From: Microtetraspora fusca
Lineage (GTDB): Bacteria; Actinomycetota; Actinomycetes; Streptosporangiales; Streptosporangiaceae
DNA length: 64,000 nucleotides
Direction: 5' to 3'
Assembly: GCF_001570365.1 (NCBI RefSeq)
Contig: NZ_BBYK01000063.1
Span: 1-64,000 of the forward strand
Below are positions 26,201 through 35,780 of the stretch, piece after piece (the stretch's first letter is position 1; each line of letters starts with the position of its first letter). The notes beneath the pieces are model-generated. The model searched no databases. It was not told where the DNA came from and worked only from the letters and a program-made list of their open reading frames with translations. Both the position numbers and the translations under genes were made by a program.

Positions 26201-26308
26201 TGGCGTCCCCATCACCGTTACGCCGACCGATGACGACCGCATCGAAGACGTCGGTGAACTTGACATCCCTGCACCTGCCGAAAGTCTCATCAATGCAGTT
26301 CAAGCAGC

Positions 26309-26836
26309 ATGTCGATACGCGTGCAGGACTTCGCCAAGCCTGGCTGGTCGGCATCTTCGGCGTGGACATGGACGGTGCGCCGGCAGACGACCCCCAGCCC
26401 TGGCGGGGCCGTGGACAAGGGAACGAAGGGGAAGCGTGCGCGCGTCGTCCCGCTGATCCTGGAAGTGCGTGACCTGGTCACCCAGCGTCTCGATGCGCTC
26501 GGCTCGAACCCCTCCGCCCGGCTGTTCACCGGCCCTCGGGGCGGACGCATCACCACCGCGGTACTCCGGGACGCCACCCATTGGGATGACGTGGTGACAC
26601 GCCTCGGCTACGAACACCTTCGCCGGCATGATCTGCGGCACACAGGGCTCACCTGGATGGCCGACGCCGGCGTTCCGGTCCACGTGCTCAGGAAGATCGC
26701 CGGACATGGATCACTGACGACAACTCAGAGATACCTTCACCCCGACATGCGCTCGATCTCGGAGGCTGGGGCCGCGCTCAGCGCCCATCTCGCGGTCAGA
26801 CGGTCCCCAGATGGTCCCCGGCTCAGGGCCGTCTAG
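26309..26836 (+). pseudogene. Tyrosine recombinase/integrase, C-terminal catalytic fragment
   Basis: The last about 140 residues (from about 26410) read GKRARVVPLILEVRDLVTQRL, then RRHDLRHTGLTWMADAGV, IAGHGSLTTTQRYLHPD. They carry the HxxR, GH and catalytic Tyr of tyrosine recombinases. The N-terminal arm- and core-binding domains and the first catalytic Arg are missing, and the 35 preceding residues look non-homologous. It ends 81 bp before the right att-like repeat, the usual place for the integrase of an element inserted there. That makes it the dead integrase of the island to its left. Confidence 0.75.
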
Positions 26837-26864
26837 CTGATCCCAAGAACACCCACGACACAGC

Positions 26865-26912
26865 AACAAGGCCTGCTGACCAGGGCTCTTGCCCCGGCCG
26901 ACAGGCCTTGTT
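26865..26912. terminator. Hairpin terminator downstream of the recombinase fragment
   Basis: AACAAGGCCTG (26865-26875) and CAGGCCTTGTT (26902-26912) are perfect 11-bp inverted arms, with a GC-rich loop that can form a further stem. This is a typical stable actinobacterial terminator, just before the att-like repeat. Confidence 0.6.
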
Positions 26913-26917
26913 CTACT

Positions 26918-26960
26918 GTCGGGACGACAGGATTTGAACCTGCGACCCCTTGACCCCCAG
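26918..26960 (-). repeat. Right copy of the 43-bp tRNA-Pro(GGG) 3'-half direct repeat, att-like
   Basis: Identical to 3156-3198. On the minus strand it runs from the anticodon loop (CTGGGGG) to the acceptor end (TCGTCCCGAC). The upstream flank is unrelated to a tRNA 5' half. It marks a recombination junction between the catabolic island and the DNA carrying the next integrase and the CRISPR block. Confidence 0.85.
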
Positions 26961-27116
26961 TCACGTTTTCTCGTTCAATCTCATCCCGCGCCGAAGGCGT
27001 CGTCCAGGCTAAAGTGCAGGTAGACGGCTTGATCAGCTGTCGAATCCTGTCGCCGCGTCTCGGTCTCTGACGCGGGATACAGCAACAAATGAGCAACGGA
27101 CGATCATGGGGGATGC

Positions 27117-28451
27117 ATGGGCCACTCCTATGTCAGGGTCGGGGCAGACGGCAAGAAGCGCTACACCGCGATCTACCGGGACATCCGGGGAGAGCGGCAC
27201 TCCGCCGGGACCTTCGCCAGCAAGAAGGCGGCCGACAAAGCCTGGCAGGCAGCGGAAGCTCGAGTCGCCGAGGGCCGAGCGGGAAACGCCGCCCGAAGCC
27301 GCCAGACGTTCCAGCGGTACGTCGAGAAGGAGTGGCTGCCGCACCACATGATGGAGGCCACGACCCGCGAGGGGTACACGTACTCGATCTACGCGCACAT
27401 CATGAAGTGGTTCGGGCCCATGCGCATGATCGAGATCCTCCCCAGTGACGTACGCGCCTGGGTGAAGGACCAGCAGGAGCGCGGTCTCTCCCCCGCCACC
27501 ATCAGGCTCAACAAGTCGATCCTCAGCGGCATCTTTACCACGGCGCTGAACGACCAGGTCACCTCCCTGCATCCGTGCAAGGGCGTGAAGACGCCGACCG
27601 TACCCAAGAAGCCGCTGCGCATCGTCTCCCCCGAGGAGTTCGACCAGCTCTATTTGGCGTTGCCTGATGACGAGACTCGGCTCCTGGCCGAGACCGCTAT
27701 CGAGAGCGGCATGCGCTGGGGCGAGCTCACCGAACTCCGCGTCAAAGACCTCGAACTCATCAACTGCCTCGTCACGGTGAGCCGCACGGTCGTCGAGATC
27801 AACCCCAAGCACCACCCTGAGGGCAAACGGTTTCTGATCAAGGAGTACCCCAAGGACAGGGAGTTCCGTCGGTTCAAGATCAGCCCACCGATCGCCGCCA
27901 AGCTCAAGCAGCACATCAAGGACAGCAAGCTGGAGCGCGACGACCTGCTCTTCGTCTACCGCCCCGAAGTGCCCGCACCGCAGGCGGCGCCACAGCCAGC
28001 CGAGCACGTGGGCCTAACCGAGCCGAACGAAGCCGGGCGGCGGTATCGGCATGGCACGCTCAGCGCGTACTCCGCGGGCAAGTGCCGCTGCCAGCACTGC
28101 AAGAACGCCTACGCGACATACCGGGCAGAACGACGAGCCACTGGCAAGGACAACCCGCGCCAACCTCGACAATGGGACAGCGACGGCCACATCCCCCGCC
28201 GATGGTTCCGCGACCAAGTATGGCGACCCGCACTGGCGGCCTCAGGCCTGGAGTTCAAGGTCAAGATGCACGACCTCCGCCACGCCCACGCCTCCTGGCT
28301 CCTCGCCGGCGGCGCCGACCTTCAGGTCGTCAAAGAACGTCTCGGCCACGGCAGCATCTCCACCACCGAGAAATACCTCCACACCCTCCCCGACGCCGAC
28401 GAAACAGCCCTCGACGCTCTCACCCGCACACGATCACGTTCTCGAAGGTGA
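27117..28451 (+). CDS. Tyrosine recombinase (site-specific integrase) with an inserted Cys-rich segment
   Basis: A 444-aa integrase. Residues 1-60 are an AP2-like/arm-binding N-terminus (SYVRVGADGKKRYTAIYRD), and residues about 65-160 the SAM-like core-binding domain. The catalytic domain has Arg in ESGMRWGELTELR, then HDLRHAHASW, GHGSI and the nucleophile Tyr in TTEKYLH. Between the beta-sheet region and HxxR, residues about 305-345 hold an extra module, RHGTLSAYSAGKCRCQHCKN, with three Cys and one His that could bind zinc. It lies just right of the att-like repeat, reading towards CRISPR array 1, so it may belong to a second element carrying the defence block. Confidence 0.9.
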   Translation: MGHSYVRVGADGKKRYTAIYRDIRGERHSAGTFASKKAADKAWQAAEARVAEGRAGNAARSRQTFQRYVEKEWLPHHMMEATTREGYTYSIYAHIMKWFGPMRMIEILPSDVRAWVKDQQERGLSPATIRLNKSILSGIFTTALNDQVTSLHPCKGVKTPTVPKKPLRIVSPEEFDQLYLALPDDETRLLAETAIESGMRWGELTELRVKDLELINCLVTVSRTVVEINPKHHPEGKRFLIKEYPKDREFRRFKISPPIAAKLKQHIKDSKLERDDLLFVYRPEVPAPQAAPQPAEHVGLTEPNEAGRRYRHGTLSAYSAGKCRCQHCKNAYATYRAERRATGKDNPRQPRQWDSDGHIPRRWFRDQVWRPALAASGLEFKVKMHDLRHAHASWLLAGGADLQVVKERLGHGSISTTEKYLHTLPDADETALDALTRTRSRSRR

Positions 28452-28499
28452 ACAACAGCTCAATGCCACACGCGGCGATATCATTCAAGCGACACGTTC

Positions 28500-28621
28500 A
28501 CCTAGGTGATCATGGCTGCTGCAGCAAACCTCCCGGGTTTTCTGCACAACCGGAGGTTCGCTGCAAAACACCGCCCGGGTCGCCGGGATAATAGGTCGCT
28601 AACCTGCGCCTTTATGCTGGG
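28500..28621 (+). promoter_or_regulatory. Leader of CRISPR array 1
   Basis: It contains CCTCCCGGGTTTTCTGCACA, then ACCGGAGGTTCGCTGCAAAAC and, nearer the array, AACCTGCGCCTTTA. The same blocks in the same order precede array 3 (52473-52595) and, on the other strand, array 2 (44236-44346). It therefore carries the transcription start and integration-site elements for this repeat family. Confidence 0.75.
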
Positions 28622-29310
28622 TTCCTCATCGCCCCTACGAGGGGTAGCAACCGCTCGCCGAGTCCGGCGGGCGCGTCAAGGCACGCGGTCCTCATCGCCC
28701 CTACGAGGGGTAGCAACAGGCTGCCGCCGGGGAGCGACCACGAGCCGTCCGCGTCCTCATCGCCCCTACGAGGGGTCGCAACGTGCCGTCCGATCTCACG
28801 GACCGGCCGGTAGTCCTCGTCCTCATCGCCCCTACGAGGGGTCGCAACACGGTGGCGGCGTACATCTCGCGCTCGGTGTGCTCGTCCTCATCGCCCCTAC
28901 GAGGGGTCGCAACAAGGTGAGCGCGCTGGGACAGATCAGGAACTCGACCGTCCTCATCGCCCCTACGAGGGGTCGCAACACCAGCGGGCAGGCTGCGGGT
29001 AGTCCATCCAATCCCCCGTCCTCATCGCCCCTACGAGAGGTCGCAACACGTCGTCGACCAGGTAGTGACCGGCAAGCCGCAGGTCCTCATCGCCCCTACG
29101 AGGGGTCGCAACAATCGCACCTCGCGCACGCTGCACCCCGAGAAGATGTCCTCATCGCCCCTACGAGGGGTCGCAACGCGTAGCGGTTGATCGCGTCACG
29201 GGAGAACCCGGCGTGTCCTCATCGCCCCTACGAGGGGTCGCAACTCCAGTTCTCGGGCGAGCTGCCACATATCGACGGGCGTCCTCATCGTTCCTGCGAG
29301 GGGTCGGCGA
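28622..29310 (+). CRISPR. CRISPR array 1: 11 repeats, 10 spacers
   Basis: The 30-bp repeats begin GTCCTCATCG, have a CCCCTACGAGGGG hairpin core and end GGGGTCGCAAC. Repeat starts are 28622, 28688, 28753, 28819, 28884, 28950, 29018, 29083, 29148, 29215 and 29281. Spacers are 35-38 bp. The two leader-proximal repeats end GTAGCAAC instead of GTCGCAAC, and the last repeat (29281-29310) is degenerate. The leader is on the left, so transcription is rightward. Confidence 0.98.
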
Positions 29311-29328
29311 GCGCGGCCCGATGCGGGG

Positions 29329-29361
29329 GCTCTTTGGGAGCCGACTCGGCTCCCAAAGAGC
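29329..29361. terminator. Perfect 16-bp inverted-repeat terminator between array 1 and the convergent cas-associated operon
   Basis: GCTCTTTGGGAGCCGA (29329-29344) pairs perfectly with 29346-29361 around one unpaired base. It lies between the array 1 end and the stop of the minus-strand gene at 29378. It can thus serve as a bidirectional terminator for both transcripts. Confidence 0.75.
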
Positions 29362-29377
29362 ACAGGTCCTCTCGGGC

Positions 29378-30436
29378 TCAGTCGCCCTTCAGGCGGAGGC
29401 TAGCGCACTGATCGGCGACCCAGTCCAGGTCCGCGAGCGTGACCAGGCGAACGAGGCGCCGCAGGAAACGCTCGGCCGCCATAACGCTGATCCCGAACTC
29501 GGTCATGGTCCAGGGGATGATCTCGGTGCCGTCCGGAGGAACATCACCGGAAAGTCGGGCAAGGAGTTCCTGACAACGCGCGCGTGTCCGCGGCCCGGCC
29601 ACCAACAGCTTGTTCAGCGTCCGCCGAGCTGATTCCTTCGCTTCCTCGAGGATGAACGTCTCCTCCGGCCCCTGCTGGGAAGTAGCGCCGGGAATCAGGG
29701 CTTCCTCCCCCAGGTACCCGGCCACATTGGCCGCGTAGAAGCCCGGGCGGAGGGTGCGGAGACGCTCCAGCGACTCACGCAGCATGCGCCGTGCGGCCGG
29801 CGGGTCCAGCTGCAGGCGTTCCAGCAGACCACGGGGAATGTCGTAAAGATCCAGGCCGCCGTTGCGCAACCTGATGACGGCGTCCTCCAGAAGTTCGAAA
29901 GCCGCCTTGTCCTCGCGGAGCGGCTTCGCCCAGTCGGACGTCCGGAGGTCACGCTCAGGCTTCGCCGATGCCCCTCGACTCATCGCGTCCGTACGGCGTA
30001 CCCGCGCCTCGATGCTACGCAGCGGGTGATAGATGAGCTGTGCGCGGGCCGCGCGAACTCCGCGCGGCTCCTCGTCGCTGGGCCGCCTCCGCATCTGGCG
30101 AGCCACGAGGTCGAGCCTCTCTCGAGCGGCATCGGACGACGTCAGCCATCGGACGGCCGACTCCATCTCGCGTACCGCCTCCCCCGACCGCGTGCGCGCT
30201 GGTGCTCCCGCGAGCGCCTTGCGCAGCCTGGCGTATCCATTGAGCAGGTGATCCGCGACTACCTGCTCGCACTCATCGCACCAACGAGTGCGGTCCACTC
30301 CACTGCACGACCGTCCGTTGTGCCGCGCCCGGCGCAGCGGCCCGCGCGCGGCGTCCCTGAGTGCCGGTGAGATCAGTGAGAAGTACGCATGGAAGGCGGT
30401 CGACTCGCATGCTGAAACGACTGCGGCGAGGTCCAT
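29378..30436 (-). CDS. Unknown protein at the end of the type III gene cluster
   Basis: A 352-aa, mostly helical, Arg-rich protein that I do not recognise. ATG 30436 (MDLAAVVSACES) has a GGAGGGG ribosome-binding site 8 bp upstream. A Cys group CSGVDRTRWCDEC (residues about 46-58) could bind a metal. The region with DLYDIPRGLLERLQLDPPAARRMLRESLERL, then RPGFYAANVAGYLGEE, is faintly reminiscent of sigma-factor-like helical regions with a possible HTH, but this is weak. It is downstream of the CARF-like gene (165-bp gap) and may share its transcript. No nuclease motif is visible. An ancillary or regulatory role for the CRISPR locus is inferred from position only. Confidence 0.75.
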   Translation of the reverse strand: MDLAAVVSACESTAFHAYFSLISPALRDAARGPLRRARHNGRSCSGVDRTRWCDECEQVVADHLLNGYARLRKALAGAPARTRSGEAVREMESAVRWLTSSDAARERLDLVARQMRRRPSDEEPRGVRAARAQLIYHPLRSIEARVRRTDAMSRGASAKPERDLRTSDWAKPLREDKAAFELLEDAVIRLRNGGLDLYDIPRGLLERLQLDPPAARRMLRESLERLRTLRPGFYAANVAGYLGEEALIPGATSQQGPEETFILEEAKESARRTLNKLLVAGPRTRARCQELLARLSGDVPPDGTEIIPWTMTEFGISVMAAERFLRRLVRLVTLADLDWVADQCASLRLKGD

Positions 30437-30601
30437 GAGAATTGCCCCTCCGAGGCATGGCAGGAGAACGCGCCTGAAAACGCGGTCTCGTGAACATTGG
30501 CCTCGAAGTCCGAGGCCCTCAGAGGGAGCGGAATGAACCACTCAAGCTCGCAGGCGTTCCGCCGTTGAACGAGACCAGGCTGCCAACGGCCCCGGCCTCC
30601 G

Positions 30602-32917
<2,316 letters not shown>

Positions 32918-33021
32918 TTAACCCATCACACGGGAGCATCTCCCGCAAAGTCATGAACTATCACCCTCGGGTCATTTCCGGCACGCACCTAAAGCAGTAG
33001 GCGTTGGGCATTAATTACGAT

Positions 33022-35232
33022 TCAACGGCTTCTCTGTCGTCTCGGCCGTCCAGAACGGCCGTCGTCACCATCCTCTCGGCGTTCGTCCGCGAGGTAGGTG
33101 GTCAGCGGCGTATCCGTGGCCCCCAATCCAGGCAGCGAGCGGCCCCGGTCTGCTTTGCCGGACCTCTCGTTCTCGGTGAACCACTCGTAGGTCCTCCCCC
33201 GGGGATCCGGCGGAGCCGGGATGTTCTCCGGCAGCCATTTCGGGTGCGTGCGGGGATAGTGCACCGGCAGCTCGGGGTTGCCGCGTGCCACGGCGAGCAC
33301 GGCATCCCTGACTGTGACCAGCTGGTCTGAGCTCTCCACCAGCAGAACGAACGCCTCACGCGCCGCCTCAAGGATCTTGCCTCCATCACCGTCCGGCAGA
33401 GGCTCCGACAACGAGCGGTAATAGCCGGCGTACTGCTCGCCCGAGTGGAGTCGGGTGTTCTCGGCGTCGATGTCGATCCGCACGCTCCCGAACCCGAGCG
33501 GACGCCCGAGACCGAGCCGGTGGAAGTGCCCCGGCGGCAGCGTGAGCAGCCAGACGAGCGCTCCGAGCTCGAGGTCGTCGAGGTCCCTGACATCGACGGA
33601 GAAGCGGAAGGTCGTCCCCGGCCGTACCCACCCTTTGACCGAGCGGTTCTGCGTGTTGCGCTGCTCCTCGCCGGTCGTCCGGTATCGCTTCTTCTCCGCG
33701 TCCGGGCTGCCGTTCTCGTCGTACGGGGCCCGAGAGCGGCGGTACTCGCGGTAATGGGAGCCGATCCGGACCTGTGCGGGATCGCGTACTCCCTGTCCCT
33801 CGCTCCAGTGCCGGCTCGCGTCCAGCCCGGCGTGATGCCAGTACACCTTCCTCCCGCGCAGGCCACGCCCCGGCCGGTAGAGCTTTTCCTTCGGGGTCCC
33901 GTCCCTGACCGGACGATCCGGCCGGTCGGCGGTCTCGGCCAGGTAGAAACGTCCCTGCTGAGGCTTCGGCTGCCCAAGAATGGCGATCGGGATGCCGGCT
34001 CCGTCGAACCGTTCCACCGCCTCGTCGGCGCTCTCCTCACAGGTGACGGGGCCGATGCGTAGCCGGCCACGGTACGCCGCGGGACGCGCGCCCGAACCTT
34101 GCGGAGCGACCCAGCCGAACACCCGGTCGGCCGGTGACAGCTCGTCGTAGCGGCGTGCCGGCGCCAGCGAATCGGGCAGCAGCTCTCGTGGGGAAACGGG
34201 ATAGAGATCCCGTGGCACCAGAACCGGATAGAGCGCTGTGACTCGGCCGTTCTCCTTTCGGGCGTAGCACAGCCGACCTCCCCTGATGTCCTGCCGAGCC
34301 GCATCGTAGAGATGTGGGCTCCAGGCAAGCTGCCCCGGGCCTTCGCCGATCCGTTCTCCTGGACGAGCCACGCCGCCGTCAGCACGGCGGCGTCCGAAGA
34401 GCTCTGCGTCGTCGTGCGCGCGGCGGTAATCGGCGATCAGGTTGTTCCACCGCCGTTCCAGCTCGCTCCATAGTTCGGGCGCGACTTCGAGTTTCCTCGG
34501 CTTCTGGCCTTCCTCGAGGTAGAAGAACCGCTCGCAGGTCTTGCGCTCGATGTTGGGTCCGGTGATGAAAGCAAGCCCCTTCACCAACCGCTCCCCCGAC
34601 CCCGGTCTGAGCACATCCGGCGAAGATTCCCGGACGAACCGGACGGCTTCCGTCTGGTTGTTCTTGCCTCGCCTGACCAGGGCGCGCAGCTTCTCCAGAT
34701 GCCGGGGCGCTTCCACTCCGTCCCGGGGGAAGAGGCTCAGTCCCTTCTCGTCGTACATCCTGAGTGTGGCCTGCTGGAACTCGTACAGCACTCTGTCGGC
34801 CCCAACGAGGACGGGCACCATGCCCAGGGCGAACCCGGCGTCCCGGCGGAAGCCGAGCGGACTGTCATGGCCTTCGAAGACACCGAGCCGGGAGTTGGTG
34901 ATCGCCTCGTACGCGGAGCGCAGCATGCCTTTGACCGAGGTGGCGGGCAGGTGGGGGCGGCCGTCGCGGAGGTGTACGGGGTAGACGAAGTGGCCGTCGG
35001 AGCCGTTCTCGTCGTCCCTACTGTTCCCGGCGCCGGACAGCGGGGACTTCCGGGCGGTGTCCAGGAGCAGCAGCGGCGTCTGCACGGTAAGGGCGACGCC
35101 GATGCGGCCGGTCCAGCAGCTGCGACGCAGCCGGTCACGCGGAGGAGGCGCGGCATCTCGGAGCGGCTCAGGCAGTCTCTCGCGGGGAAACGCCGGAATG
35201 TACGTGTAGGGGTTGAGGAATTCGCCGGTCAT
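33022..35232 (-). CDS. Type III-D RAMP protein, TIGR03986-like; Cas7 with large insertion
   Basis: A 736-aa RAMP (Cas7-fold) subunit. Early residues include HLPATSVKGMLRSAYEAITNSR, the typical RAMP GxxxKGxLR segment. The middle holds a long insertion, and the C-terminal part has VKGWVRPGTTFRFSVDVRDL, then LGALVWLLTLPPGHFHRLGLGRPLGFGSVRI, the conserved RAMP glycine-rich loop. Size and place match the Cas7-insertion subunit of type III-Dv complexes. It would sit on the crRNA backbone. The ATG at 35232 overlaps the csx19 stop (TGATG). The open frame upstream is a shadow and was rejected. Confidence 0.88.
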   Translation of the reverse strand: MTGEFLNPYTYIPAFPRERLPEPLRDAAPPPRDRLRRSCWTGRIGVALTVQTPLLLLDTARKSPLSGAGNSRDDENGSDGHFVYPVHLRDGRPHLPATSVKGMLRSAYEAITNSRLGVFEGHDSPLGFRRDAGFALGMVPVLVGADRVLYEFQQATLRMYDEKGLSLFPRDGVEAPRHLEKLRALVRRGKNNQTEAVRFVRESSPDVLRPGSGERLVKGLAFITGPNIERKTCERFFYLEEGQKPRKLEVAPELWSELERRWNNLIADYRRAHDDAELFGRRRADGGVARPGERIGEGPGQLAWSPHLYDAARQDIRGGRLCYARKENGRVTALYPVLVPRDLYPVSPRELLPDSLAPARRYDELSPADRVFGWVAPQGSGARPAAYRGRLRIGPVTCEESADEAVERFDGAGIPIAILGQPKPQQGRFYLAETADRPDRPVRDGTPKEKLYRPGRGLRGRKVYWHHAGLDASRHWSEGQGVRDPAQVRIGSHYREYRRSRAPYDENGSPDAEKKRYRTTGEEQRNTQNRSVKGWVRPGTTFRFSVDVRDLDDLELGALVWLLTLPPGHFHRLGLGRPLGFGSVRIDIDAENTRLHSGEQYAGYYRSLSEPLPDGDGGKILEAAREAFVLLVESSDQLVTVRDAVLAVARGNPELPVHYPRTHPKWLPENIPAPPDPRGRTYEWFTENERSGKADRGRSLPGLGATDTPLTTYLADERREDGDDGRSGRPRRQRSR

Positions 35233-35780
35233 CACGCGGCCCCTTCCACTGCGTAGGGTTCGAATCCGATCAGGCGCTCCTCGGCGACGTAGGCGTTGCC
35301 GTGCTCGCGGTCCGCGACGACGTACTCGCGGGCGGCCAGCCGGACGCGGTCCTCCTCTCCGGCATGCGCCAAGGGGACCGCCAGGCTGCCCACACGGGAG
35401 GAGGTGAGGCTGGTCCAGCCGGCCTCGGCCGATGTCACCGCGCCCCAGACGAGATAGCGGCTGTCCAACGTCGCGACGGCGGCCAGCGGCTCCACCCGCT
35501 CGCCGAACGACTTCGGCAGCAGTCGCTCGTCCTCCGTAAGCAGCACCGCGTAGCCGGACTCCACCCAGCGCAACTCCGCCGTTGAGGTGAAGACCCTCGC
35601 CTCGTACGCGGCCGACATGTCCATCCGGCCGGACACGCCCACACAGCCACCCGCTTCGACCCTGGCGATGCGATACGCCGACGGCGTGGTGAGCAGCGCG
35701 CACCCGCCGTCCAGTCGGGCGGCCTCCAGCGCCTCCGGCAGGGTGACGCCGGTGGCGGCGGCGCCGTACAGGGTCGTCAT
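35232..35780 (-). CDS. csx19: Csx19-like CRISPR protein (TIGR03984-like)
   Basis: A 182-aa protein with AYEARVFTSTAELRWVESGYAVLLTEDE, SRYLVWGAVTSAEAGWTSLTSSR, RLAAREYVVADREHGNAYVAEERLIGFEPY. These features fit the Csx19 family, a component specific to type III-D systems. ATG 35780 has an AGGAGG site directly upstream and overlaps the Cas7-2x stop (ATGA). In the III-Dv arrangement this gene lies between Cas7-2x and Cas7-insertion, as here. It is probably a structural part of the effector complex rather than an enzyme. Confidence 0.85.
   Translation of the reverse strand: MTTLYGAAATGVTLPEALEAARLDGGCALLTTPSAYRIARVEAGGCVGVSGRMDMSAAYEARVFTSTAELRWVESGYAVLLTEDERLLPKSFGERVEPLAAVATLDSRYLVWGAVTSAEAGWTSLTSSRVGSLAVPLAHAGEEDRVRLAAREYVVADREHGNAYVAEERLIGFEPYAVEGAA

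Larger units (their letters stand above)
3156..26960. mobile_element. Putative integrated island between two tRNA-Pro half repeats
   Basis: The two identical 43-bp tRNA-Pro 3' halves bound 23.8 kb. A truncated tyrosine recombinase ends 81 bp inside the right copy. Island cargo includes transport, CoA and hydantoinase-like catabolic genes, and inactivated regulators. No replication or conjugation gene is visible, so if mobile it is an immobilised remnant or a cargo island that needs a helper. Because neither repeat completes a tRNA, the arrangement probably reflects successive insertions into one tRNA-Pro site outside the window. Confidence 0.5.

Noticed and set aside
28506-29411. Open frames through array 1 reading SSPLRGVAT or HRPYEGSQ repeatedly
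   Set aside because: They are translations of CRISPR repeats, not proteins. The same applies to 42902-44438 and 52473-53899.
33022-35703. 893-aa version of the TIGR03986-like protein
   Set aside because: The first 157 residues are low-complexity shadow of csx19. The true ATG is 35232, coupled to the csx19 stop.
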